Below are positions 28,101 to 39,100 of a stretch of DNA of 64,000 bases, one piece after another. Where the stretch lies: contig CAIIXF020000002.1 of the NCBI GenBank assembly GCA_903813345.2, positions 4,686,001-4,750,000 on the forward strand. The letters are read 5' to 3'. The notes beneath the pieces were generated by a model. That model saw only the letters and a program-made list of their open reading frames with translations, was not told the origin of the DNA and made no database searches. Within the stretch, counting starts at the first letter, position 1; each line of letters begins with the position of its first letter. A program made the position numbers and the translations under genes. The stretch comes from Owenia fusiformis. Its lineage: Eukaryota > Annelida > Polychaeta > Sabellida > Oweniidae.

Positions 28101-31027
28101 ACACAAACCACTTTTTAGGAAAATTAATAACATTAATAATAAATTGCATTTACCTTTAATTTTTGAGGAAAATCTTGAAAGAGCAGGGCTCTCGCCAGGC
28201 TTTTAGACTGTGGCGCAGCACCACACTCTATTTAGCTCCCTCCACACCCTATTGGCAAATCATGACTGTTTCCAGTCTAAACTTGACTGAATATACAATA
28301 ATAGCATGTAAAAAGGATAAAACATAACATAAATATGATTTATCACGACTGAACGGTTATTCTGAAGATGTTAGCACCACACCCTAAATATTTCCTGGTG
28401 AGAGCCCTGAAGAGGGATAGATGTTCCATTTTAAGTCACCATGTACATAACAGTTACCTCATACCAGCAGGATTGAATGTATATCGATAAAATGTATTAA
28501 TAATACATAACATTTACCTCTTTTCAGGAAAATCTGTGAAAGAGATAGATATTCCATTTTGGGACGTGGTCGTCATAACAGCCTCCGATGATGCGCAACG
28601 TGAAGCATTTCAGCTCCAAGTATTTGATAAACTTCAACGCAAGGAAATTCCCAGTGATGTCCCATACCATGTTATAGCTGACCCGGAAGGACCAAAGATA
28701 GGTAATGCACCTGAAATGTTCATACATTTTCTATGATATCACTCTGATTGGCCAGATTATTTGAAAAATATTTATAAAAGTGCAAAATCACGGGATATCA
28801 TTCCGTAATTTTTGAGAGGAGCAGGTTGTTTTTAGAAGGAATTTCAAGATTTTCACACAATTTTATTTTTTAAACTCAAAAGCTGCTTAAGCTAACCATA
28901 CACCAATGGGACATGATGGGACATCAAGGGAGTTATTGAGTAAAATATTTTCATGGGACATGAAGGGACAAGTCCGGACATTCCCATGGGAAATCCTTGG
29001 GACATCAGGGGACATTGTCCCACGTTGCCCCTATTTATCGTACCTAAAAAGGTCGTCAGCTTGATGGGTGGGTGGCTTCTTTCTCACTTTCTTGTCATCA
29101 CGATTCCAGGAAAATCACTTGACGGATTTCCTTCAAATTATTACACATGTTACATGGTATGGAGTTCTAAAGCTGATTAACTTTTTGGTGGCCATCTTGC
29201 ATTCTAGCGGCCATCATCGAATTTTTTAGATAAATCTTGTCATCCCGATTCCAGGAAAACCACTTGAAGGATTTACTTCAAATTTTTATTGTCCCAAGTT
29301 GAGACAAAACGGACAAAGGGACAAAGTCTGACAATGTCCCATTGGTGTACGGCTAGCTTTATTTGTCGATAAAATGAACCAGCACATGAAATTGCAAGGT
29401 CACCCATTAAATATCATGTTCTTTCTTATTTACATTAATATTTTGCATATATCTTTCAGGCAGTGGTGGCTCCACCTTTCATGTCTTAGAAGAATTAGAG
29501 AATATGTATGGAGACATACTTTCTACATTGAAAATCATCCTCATCCACGCTGGTGGACAAAGTCAACGTCTCCCAAATGCTAGCGTAATGGGAAAAATCT
29601 TCACTGCACTCCCACTGGGTGACCCAATGTACCAAATCATCGATCTAAAACTGATGTTGTATTTAGATCTAATCCCGCGCATGGGTCCTGGTGTTTTTCT
29701 CGCTGCAGGTGACACGATTGAACTATTCGATCTTGGAGATGATGATGATAATTGGCAATTCTCAAACGAAGGATTCACAGCATTAGCTCATCCATCATCG
29801 CTTAGGATCGGGACTGGACATGGTGTTTATGTCGTAGAACAGAAACCGAGGGATTCAGCCAAGATTCTTGAGACTGTTGAATGTTTAGAGGTGTTGCAGA
29901 AACCGAGCATTGATACAATGCATGCAAGAGGTGCTGTTATGCAGGGACCCGACCAACAACCATTTGTGTACTCAGATAGTGCATTTTTCTTCACTCACGA
30001 TGTAGTTAAAACTCTCATTGATTTCTACAGGGCTAACAAACCTATCCAATGTGAAATAGAGGCATATGGAGATTTCCTTTGTGCTCTTGGTCCAAGAGCT
30101 ACTATCGATTACACTAACTGTACAGCCAATGCTGTTACTGTACCAGAGTCTCTAGTCCCTACACGACAAAAAGTCTTTCACGCATTGAAAGGTCTCCCGC
30201 TTACTGTGATAGCAATGAATGTGTCCAGATTTTACCATATTGGTACAACCAAGGAGTACATCAACCATTTTTGCAGCGATCAAGTATTTTCCAAAGAACT
30301 TGGATTATCAAACAATGTTTTCAGCTCAGCCTTCAATGCCTCTTCAACAATATCAAACGGGACCCCTTCAACTTTAACAAATTATGATGTCAAAGAGGGT
30401 AGTAATAAAGTGAAAACTGGATGTGTCATGCATAGTTCCTATGTTAAGGGGTCTTTCATTCCTGCTTTAACAGTTGTGGAATTTTGCAATTTTGAGACCC
30501 CTGTCAAAATAGGCGAAAATTCTATAATCAGCAACTGTGAATACCTCAGCATGAATACACAAACTGTCGAATGCTTAAATATCCCTGGAAATGTTTTCTT
30601 ACATACAGTTCCAGTTTCTCACAAAGATGGCGCCAGTTATGTCACTGTGATGTTTGGTACCAACGATAATGTGAAAAAGAAAGTTGACCGAGCGAAAGTT
30701 GGTGAGCTTTCATTACTCGTGATGAATCTTGAGAAATATCTAAAGCTGCTAGGTATCGATCTTGATGTAGTTGTCGGGGATCAACAAACTGAGATCAGTC
30801 TGTGGACATTGAAACTTTTCCCCGTGGTGACCACAATGACGTCGTCATTAGCGACTTCTTTGAGCATGTTGAAAGTTTTGAATGGAGAAATGTCAGAATG
30901 TACAATATTGAAAGACGTCACTGTGTGGTTGTCTATGAAAGATATCCTACGCACGAAAGATGTTAATACTATGTTAAAGTATAGGAACAAGTTGTACAAA
31001 AAAATCAAACAATCGCTTACATATTAA
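25105..31027 (+). CDS. FPGT: Fucose-1-phosphate guanylyltransferase (FPGT), three exons, 610 aa
   Basis: Converts L-fucose-1-phosphate and GTP to GDP-L-fucose and pyrophosphate in the cytosol, downstream of fucokinase in fucose salvage; the product feeds fucosyltransferases. Exons 25105-25195, 28528-28701 and 29460-31027 join in phase (1833 nt). Residues 31-60 include FWDVVVITASDDAQREAF. The nucleotide-binding region is GSGGSTFHVLEEL (89-101) and HAGGQSQRLPNASVMGK (118-134), followed by FTALPLGDPMYQ and, further on, GFTALAHPSSL. A fucose pyrophosphorylase-type beta-helix tail follows. The length is close to vertebrate FPGT (about 590-610 aa, from memory), and every intron boundary agrees with the similarity. 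No frameshift or missing motif is seen. It is divergent from the GHDC-like gene. A minisatellite lies in the 3' UTR. Confidence 0.95.
25515..26407 (-). mobile_element. Tc1/mariner-like MITE, copy 3, split by another element
   Basis: Inverted copy of the 238-bp MITE of 13791-14028, flanked by TA (25513-25514 and 26408-26409). It is continuous except for a 654-bp insertion at 25662-26315. It lies in FPGT intron 1. Confidence 0.85.
25662..26315. mobile_element. Nested TA-inserted element, 654 bp
   Basis: Inserted at TA inside the MITE (TA at 25660-25661 and 26316-26317). Its ends are similar inverted repeats, CAGTGCTGATATATA at the left and TATATACCAGCACT at the right, followed by a T run. No transposase frame is visible; the minus ORF 25790-25993 is not convincing. 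Probably Tc1/mariner-related. Confidence 0.7.
26410..28527 (+). other. Rest of FPGT intron 1
   Basis: Contains a pair of short palindromes around ATCGAGTC at about 26700-26800 and a TIR element at 26989-27165. A short motif recurs at about 28025 and 28425 (GATGTTCCATTTT). No exon is needed by the FPGT phases here. Confidence 0.55.
26989..27165. mobile_element. MITE with GGCGTAGCCAG ends
   Basis: The left end has GGGGCGTAGCCAG and the right end CTGGCTACGCCT, inverted. The interior has a run of about 20 G and a matching run of C. Similar GTAGCCAG ends occur in the elements at 36205-36390 and 62987-63179. Non-coding. Confidence 0.6.
28528..28701 (+). CDS. FPGT: FPGT exon 2
   Basis: Acceptor CTCTTTTCAG|GAAAATC and donor AAGATAG|GTAATG, phase 1 on both sides. 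It encodes FWDVVVITASDDAQ and YHVIADPEGPKIG, both conserved in FPGT. Confidence 0.93.
29460..31027 (+). CDS. FPGT: FPGT exon 3
   Basis: Acceptor ATCTTTCAG|GCAGTG. The frame runs to TAA at 31025-31027. It carries most of the catalytic domain and the whole C-terminal beta-helix part. The antisense ORFs at 29563-29778 and 30781-31008 are shadows. Confidence 0.95.
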
Positions 31028-31106
31028 TGGTGGCAAAATATAATTCAAAAGTCACTTACAAATAAGTTGAAAGACGTGCAATGTCAAAATAGTCATATAT
31101 TAATGT

Positions 31107-31364
31107 GAAATATAACGGAAAATGGGAAATCATATCTTATTCAAATGGTGAAAATGGGAAATCATATCTAATTCAAATGGTGAAAATGGGAAATCATATC
31201 TTATTCAAAATCATATCTTATTCAAATGGTGAAAATGGGAAATCATATCTTATTCAAATGGTGAAAATGGGAAATCATATCTTATTCAAATGGTGAAAAT
31301 GGGAAATCAAATCTTATTCAAATGGTGAAAATGGGAAATCATATCTTATTCAAATGGTGAATAT
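31107..31364 (+). repeat. 32-bp minisatellite in the FPGT 3' UTR
   Basis: About eight copies of a unit containing AATGGTGAAAATGGGAAATC, 80 bp after the FPGT stop. One copy is partly deleted near 31205. The ORF 31105-31296 is a by-product. Confidence 0.9.
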
Positions 31365-31586
31365 GTTAGACTAGTGAATGTGCAATATTATGTAGACAAA
31401 CATCAATATAGGAAATCACCTGTACTAGTTTCTTTCACATGTATTTCTATATTCAACATGTACATTCCAAAACAGTATACACATGTATATCAGGTATACA
31501 TTTATCCTAAATAATGAGATTTTAGTCAATGTTTTTTTTATAATGGGCAAAAGTTACAGAATATACTGTAAGTTGAGCTTGAAAAA

Positions 31587-31592
31587 AATAAA
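31587..31592 (+). terminator. Possible FPGT poly(A) signal
   Basis: AATAAA about 560 bp after the stop codon, followed by a short TG-rich stretch. The region is AT-rich, so the assignment is weak. Confidence 0.35.
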
Positions 31593-33246
31593 TTGTTAAT
31601 GTGCTCAAATAAGTATCTAATTTTTACTACAATGTATATTCATATTTGAAATTAAAAAAAATATTTTTGGTTAGGCATTTTATTTATTAAGAATTTAGAA
31701 TGTTTAGTCTCACTGAGAAAATATTTTAAGTGGGCCACATATACATAAAAACAGGAGATTACGGGATATTCAACTATTAATATAGTTATATTATATGCAC
31801 TGATTATTATAATAGGCAGGGTTGTGATTTGCATTTTACCCTGAATGATATTACATATGATACAGGGCTTAGACAACTTATATTGTTTTATATATTATTA
31901 TTATATTTTTTTTGTGCAGCATCTACTCTTCTTCATTTTATATTGTAAAACAACATATTTTTATGGTTAATATTATACTAATATTTTATTCTTTGAGATG
32001 AATACCTGTGCTTCTTTCACAAAGTGATATTCCACGAAGCCTGGATCGGAGTGCTAGTTGAATAACATCTTGTAGAAGTGCCACAGGACAGGTATATCCC
32101 ATGGTTACAAGGATATACGTAGATTGAATTTCACGAGAAGGTATATTTTATTTATGGATCAAGATATCATATTTTATTAAAAAATTTCCGAACTATTCGA
32201 TGGTTTAAGAAGTGATATTCAATGGTTTCAAAAGTGATATTTGATGGTTTCGAATTTTTTCAAAATTATGTTTTCAATTTTGATTAAGTTTCTTTTCAAT
32301 TTTTTTGTTATGTGCTCACTCCTGAATATATAAATATCTAATCATGGATATAAATTATATTTTTCAAAACCACGGGATATTCCTATATTATGCAAAATAG
32401 GATGAAATATTTGTTTTATTATATTAATGTCAAGCTCACTATCATTGTCATTATCATCATTCTCAATGTTATAAATTCATATGTTTAAACATGGGCCTTC
32501 AACAGGCTCTTGAAAGGCCATGGTTTAAACATTGAGGAAAACATTTACGCAAGTTAAAAGCTCTGAGTATGTACCATGATTATATATTCTTGATAAACAC
32601 TGAATAAGTTATTTTTTGATAATTTCCAGAATTTTGACCAGCCATACAATTGAATACCTGTGACTCATTAAATGAATCGACATTATTTTCATTATAGGTA
32701 AAACTATAAAATGGAATAGATTATTTGTTTTAATATTCCTTCATACTATGAACTTATAGTAACAGCCAATGAAATGTAAGCATCAAAGGGAGATATCACA
32801 GGATATTTCACCCCTGTTTAACCAATCACAGAATGAGAAACAAGAAAGTGAGGTAATATATTGAATTATTTATATTATGTATATTTGGTGGATCAGTAAT
32901 ATTTATCCTACCTAGTGGGTGATACTTGTATTTTACGCAAATATTTATATTAATTATATAATTTGAATATTATTATACTATTAAAAAATACATGGACATT
33001 GTATTTTGTAATTAAGGGAAAATAAATAAGGGGTATATAAAAAACTATATTATGTTTGTATGTCATTCAGTTTTTATGAAAACACCAAAAAGTGGTGACA
33101 TTTCGTTATGGTCTCCGTTTTTTTGTGGCGGTGATAGACAATCGGCGGATGGCGGGCGGTGGGTGACAGTTGGCATTTGTAACAACTTAACAAATACTGT
33201 TTAGACTGACTTCAATTTTTTCAAAATCATCTAAAAGTTTTCAGAA
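31593..33246. other. AT-rich intergenic region
   Basis: No gene. 32085-32400 contains repeats of GTGATATT followed by ATGGTTT-type words and is related to 37430-37640. 32470-32530 has an inverted pair built on TGTTTAAACATGGGCCTT. Confidence 0.5.
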
Positions 33247-33690
33247 GTTCAAATCTGACTTTACATTCAAGATTTGACCTTCAATGACCTTCTCAAGGTC
33301 AAAAAAGGTCAAAAAGGTCTTTTTTCAACTTGCTTCAAATTGACCAATTTTTTTTTTCAAAATCATCTACAAGTTATCAGAAGTTCAAATCTGACTATAC
33401 ATTTGACTTTCAATGACATTCTCAAGGTCAAAAAAGATTTGACCTTCCAAAAAAGGTCAAAAAGGTATTTTTTTAACTTGGTTCAAGTTGACCAATTTTT
33501 TTTCCGAAATCAAAAGTTCAAATCTGACTATACATTTGACTCAATGACATTCTCAAGGTCAAAAAAGATTTGACCTTCAATGACCTTCTCAAGGTCAAAA
33601 AGGTCTTTTTCAACTTGCTTCAAACTGATCAATTTTTTTCAAAATCGTCTACAGAATTCTCAGAAATTCAAATCTGACTTAACATTGAAT
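33247..33690. repeat. Tandem repeat, units of 133-150 bp
   Basis: GTTCAAATCTGACTATACAT or close variants start at 33247, 33383, 33516 and (ATTCAAATC) 33666. AAGGTCAAAAAGG words repeat within units. The ORF 33274-33573 is a by-product. Confidence 0.8.
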
Positions 33691-33889
33691 AGGCCTTATA
33701 TTGTGTGCAACTAGGTGGTGGCATTTTGTCATGTTAAAGCCTTGTTTTTAGGATTGATTGTTCAGATCCGAAGGAAAAAAGTATGTCAATGACCAAACAT
33801 TTACTAGCACTTCATATGATTTGTATGAGACAGAGCAGAACAGCTACACATTTATCATGTGGTAATATGTGAAAATATGCAGAAAAATT

Positions 33890-34770
33890 GAAAATCTCAT
33901 TTGACAGATCACATGAATGACTTCAGGTTAATTTGTCAGATTCTATACTAGAGAAACATCAGATTAATTTGACAGTTTCTATACCAAGGAGAATGGACAA
34001 TTTCCAAACTAGAAAGAATTCAGATTAATTTAACAGAATCTATACCAAAGAAACATCTGAAATATTCGTCAGATTCCAAACTAGACAGACTTCAGATTAC
34101 TTTGACAGTCCATACTAGAGAGACATGAGATTAATTTGACAGATTCCATACTAGAGAAAAATCAGATTTTAACAGATTCCATGTTCGCGAGATTTCAGAT
34201 TAATTTAGCAGATTCCATACAAGAGACTACTTCAGATTAGTTTATCAGATTCGATGCCAGAGAGACATCAGATTAATTTGACTAATTCCATACTAGAGAA
34301 ACTTCAGATTAATTTGACAGATTCCATACGAGAGAGACATCAGCTTAATGTGACAGATTTCATACAAGAGAGATTTCAGATTAATTTGACAGATTTCATA
34401 CTAGAGAGACATCAGATTAATTTGACAGATTCCATACTAGAGAAAAATCAGATTTTGAGATTCCATACTAGTGAGATTTCTGATCAATTTGACATATTCC
34501 ATACGAGAGAAACTTCAGAATAATTTGACAGTCCATACTAGAGAGACATCATATTTATTTGACACATTCCAAAATATAGAGAGACATCAGATAATTTAAC
34601 AGATTCCATACTAGAGAGACTTTAATCTGACAAATTACATACACCAGACTTGTGATAAGTTTGACAGATTTTATACTAGAGAGACTTCAAATTGATTGGA
34701 CAGAATCTATACTGGGAAGCTGTCAGATTTATTTGATAGAATCCATACTAGAAAAACTATCAGATCCTCG
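33890..34770. repeat. 36-bp minisatellite, about 24 degenerate copies
   Basis: The unit contains CAGATTAATTTGACAG and TTCCATACTAGAGAG. As 36 is a multiple of 3, some stretches stay open (34254-34523, a 12-residue repeat like ERHQINLTDSIL). Stops and length changes elsewhere make a protein unlikely. Confidence 0.88.
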
Positions 34771-36041
34771 AGCGTGCCCCGAAGCTTTCAGTATTGATAG
34801 GATTGAATTACACTGTACAGGCTCCCCTTTAAAGGTATTTATTATTTTTTGTAATGGTTGTATTGTTGTTGCTATGAATGATTGACACATTTACATGTAT
34901 GCTACACGATAATGTACTTTTACTGTATGATGTTATGCAACAACAAAGTAATCGAGGTCATTTTCTCCAATTGTGTTAATATAATGTGTTAATAAAAAGC
35001 TACACTCCCCCCTCCATAAGTTTGAGATCCGAAAGCCTTTATTGGATACCATGTCAAAGACTGTTGAATCGTTAAACTTTTAATTTTAAGTTTGTCTCTT
35101 AATACCTTTAATTCAGTTTATGCATCTTTGACTTCCATGGTGTTGTAATACAAAAGTAAGAGCAATCGAAACCTTGTGACTCGAGATGCCGTTTATGACT
35201 AGTTTGAGTTTATAGTCGCCAAACATAATCAGGCTTTGAAGAGTAACCCAAGAGAAATTCCTGTTGCCAAACTTATGAAGGGGGTGTACATTAATGAAAT
35301 GACCACTGTAATCAAAACAAGTGATCAATCACATATATAAATAGATGATTGTTACAATGAACTATTAATTGGATAGCTGATATCATCAAGAACCTGTTCC
35401 TGTAGCCTTGGGACGTGTGAATGTTGCACATGGCAATACCAAACGAAATGTCGTCTGCTTAACTTACCGAATTTTCTTCCGTTTATGCCATTCAATCCCG
35501 TTTTTTCAAAACTCATCCTTTTTGCAGTTTTCTATGTGACACTGACGGATGTTATGTTTACTTATTCTACTAATTGTTTATTCCACATTTTTAATAATCT
35601 TAAACGTTTGCATTTTATGTGGTTTCCATGGTGAAAAATTACTCAAGGGTGCACGAATTACTTTGTGCTATGTCCATACCCGTTGTGCATGCTCAGAGAT
35701 CATTTGAATTTACAACCTTTTTTCAGTATAGGTTCAGTACAAAACAATGGCAAGTGGATAACTTTATTTAATTACTTCATCACTCACATAGACCCTGACG
35801 ATAGGATTGAAATTTATGGTACTTCCACAACCAGGCGTTTTGAGAAGGTCCCTCAAATTAACCAATACAATTAATTAAATCATAGTTATGATTGAAAGAT
35901 CGCTGGCAAATCACTTGCTACTTTAATATGGACGGAGTAAGTCATATTTCCAAACTTTCGGCCTCTAAATTTTAAAATCGTATCGGGCAATGATACCAAG
36001 ATTGGATTAGGCCTAACTTACGCTAAAACTCAAAACCCAAA
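34771..36041. other. 5' flank of the KLF5-like gene
   Basis: Probable upstream and 5' UTR region of the KLF gene. No other gene is seen and no clear TATA box could be assigned. A small upstream ATG at about 35929 is followed by an early stop. Confidence 0.45.
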
Positions 36042-36139
36042 ATGGATTTACGAATTAATAAAACTGATGTGCAGAGAGAACAGAAGACTGATGATCAGAT
36101 AGAAGTAGAAGATGCTCTTGCGGTTCTCGAAAACATGCA
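36042..36139 (+). CDS. KLF5: KLF5-like exon 1 (predicted)
   Basis: ATG in good context (CAAAATGG), 32 codons plus two bases, ending ATGCA|GTAAGT, a consensus donor. It encodes an acidic peptide containing DALAVLENM. The phase fits exon 2. No homology independent of phase supports it. Confidence 0.6.
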
Positions 36140-39100
36140 GTAAGTTAACGTATCCATGGTATTTTTCAATCCACATCAGAAAATATTGCTAAGAATACAA
36201 AAAGCAGGCCCGTAGCCAGGGAATGGGGTTCTGAGATTTTGTGCCAAAAATTCTTAAAAAAACATGCAGGTTTTCACCATTCTGAGTACTTTTCAAGGAA
36301 TTTTGGCCGTGTTTGGACCAAAGTTGTCAAAAGAGAACCCCCCTGGATTAAAAAATAAACCCTTGACAAATCCTTGGGCTACGGGCCTTAGATGCTGGCA
36401 CAGTGGAATCGAATATGCTTTCTAACAAAGGCACCGTGGTTTGAAGAGTGCTATGTTGTCGTCATCTTGGGAGGGCGTGTGTTCGTGATACTGGACCCTA
36501 ACTTTCGATTCAAGTATGGCGAAATACGGGAATTTTTGTAACCGGAGAAAAATATCTATCGAGTATGTATTTTGACAAATTAAGTCCTTACTAAACCACC
36601 GAATATATGGTATACAGTATTTTTGTAACCAGTGAAAAATCGGTCTTTACTGTACCAAACAGAATGCGGCTTTTAACCATGAGCACGGTGACTATCCATG
36701 CCCCGTATATCTCGAGAAAGTTACCGCTGACATCGCGAGCAATGAGCTCATGTTAGAAGCGGGGCCCTGAGATGAGAGATATGATAAAATATAGTTATAG
36801 TTGAAGAATGTCGTTGCCCTGCAACTGAAATAGCCATTGTACCATAAAATAAAGTTGCACTTGTGTCATGGAAAATTTTATATTTCAATTTAATCATATC
36901 TATCAAGGCCCATTCTGATACTCAGACCATCTCTGTCATGTACAAGAACATTCTAGAAGGAAACTGAGAGAAGGCTGTGATATCTCACGATCGTGCTCAA
37001 GGCCCCGCTTCTAGTATGAGCTCATTGCTCGCGATGATGCTCGCCCCTTAAACCCAAAAGTGGGCCCAAATTTCGAAATTCTGAGGCCCATTTTCTTCAA
37101 AATTAGGCCTGAAATTAAAAATAAGGCCTTAAAAGGCCCAGCAATGATCAAAAGGCCCACTTTTTGGAGCCTTAAGGCCATTTTGGCATTTTTTGGGCCC
37201 AATTTTTTTTCTGGGCCCACCCAAAGGGAGGGGGCCCGGGTCCCCAGGCCCCTCCCCCAAGATCCGCCAGTGGTGCCCGTTCAATCCATTTCAAAAACTT
37301 GACAAGCACCCTGTAAATGGAATAAAAAATCCTATAATTCCCTGATGATATATTTTTATCCACTGACTCATGGATAGGATATTGATATTTGCACCCTCGC
37401 GCTACGCTATCATAGGTTATCCCATGGTTGCAAAGATATAGATCGAATAATTATCACATGAAGATAATATTTGGACCGAGATATCATACTTTAGCAGAAA
37501 AATCTCAAACCATCGAATATCACTTTTAAACTATCGAATATCATTTCTTAAAAGGTGATATTCGATAGTTTCGAATCAATATCTACTCATGGATATAAAA
37601 TTATAAATGATATTTTTACAAAACTATATGATATTCCTTTAATCATCCATTCTCAATAAGAATGCAAATTCCAGGTATGAATCTGACAAAAATTAAAGTA
37701 GCTTTAAATGGTTAAAAGTTGATGTATTTTTATTTGAATATATGTTAAGTATCTAAAGTGAAAATATCTTCATCAATCTCATACCCCTTCATGGAAAAGT
37801 CACATGTTGAAGCTTATCTAGTATTCATTAAAAAATGTAAGTCTCTGTCATTTACGTTATAGGGGGTTGTCGAAGCAAGCGACCTATATTTTCATTCAAC
37901 ATATTATTCTCATGTCTGTTTTTGTACCTAACAATAAGGATATATTTTGCCTTAATACTAAATCATACATCAGGCATTTTGAAGATACACAAGTGGAAAG
38001 AATTCACATTGAAGTCAACAATTACATGTGACTTATTATTTCTTTTCACAAACAAAACCTAAGTGCTACATGTCATTCCAATTTTATAAAAACTCAGTTT
38101 GATAACATTAAATTTATATTTCTTTTCTGATTAGAAATAGTGTTCAGAATAAAATGATAGCCGTATCTTGGTGTTTGATATGCCATACAAAATGTATTTG
38201 AGATTTGTATATCGTTACACCCTTGGTAACGTATATGATCCAAAAAAAGTAACATCGTAGAATGAGTCATAGCATATGTGATCATGGTTAAACCATCAAC
38301 TGGTGCTTCTTTTATCATGTATACACTACATTTTAACCAATAGTAACATTTAAAAAACATAGTTCTGTGGACCATCATGTAACGTAAATGATGGTGAAAT
38401 TAACTAACTTTTGCAATAGAAACATTAAAGCTAACACAAACATTATTTATGCACAAAACACGTAATGAATTAATATATTGTCACATACGCTATATGTTGG
38501 AATGAATATATACAGGATTAAAGGGACATAATCTTTCTTCACACATTTGTAATGCTAAATCCTTTGTAACGTAAGTGATTACAAAACTTACAATCACAAG
38601 ATCAAAACTATACTATATAATTTGTGATTATCGTCAAAAAGTAACAACATTCAGTGTCTACTCTTATATCATAGGTACATATGAACTCCTGAAAACGTTT
38701 CTAAATCCTAGCTTGGACATATAGATCCCATAGAACATGAGTTTAAATCTCAGGACACAGATCTAGAGTTTAAATAGCACTTTAAACTTCCCTGTTGGGA
38801 TTGACTCTTCTACTACACACTCCAAATCTGAGACTCTCAGCCAAATAACGTAACATTCTAGAGACCATTGGAGATTCTTCTTTTCCTAAAAAATAGTATT
38901 TATCATCATCAGTATCACATGCAGTGCCTTTTCGACATACCAACAGTATTGTAAACTGCAGTGAAAAAAATCGCCAAGATGTAGCTCTTTATCTCCACTC
39001 TCAGTCCGCATGATGGCCCTGTCAGAATACTCTTGGTTGTCTCTTCTTGTATGTCATTCCTGGTTCGTTTCATTTTGTGCGGTGCACTTTTAACACTGTT

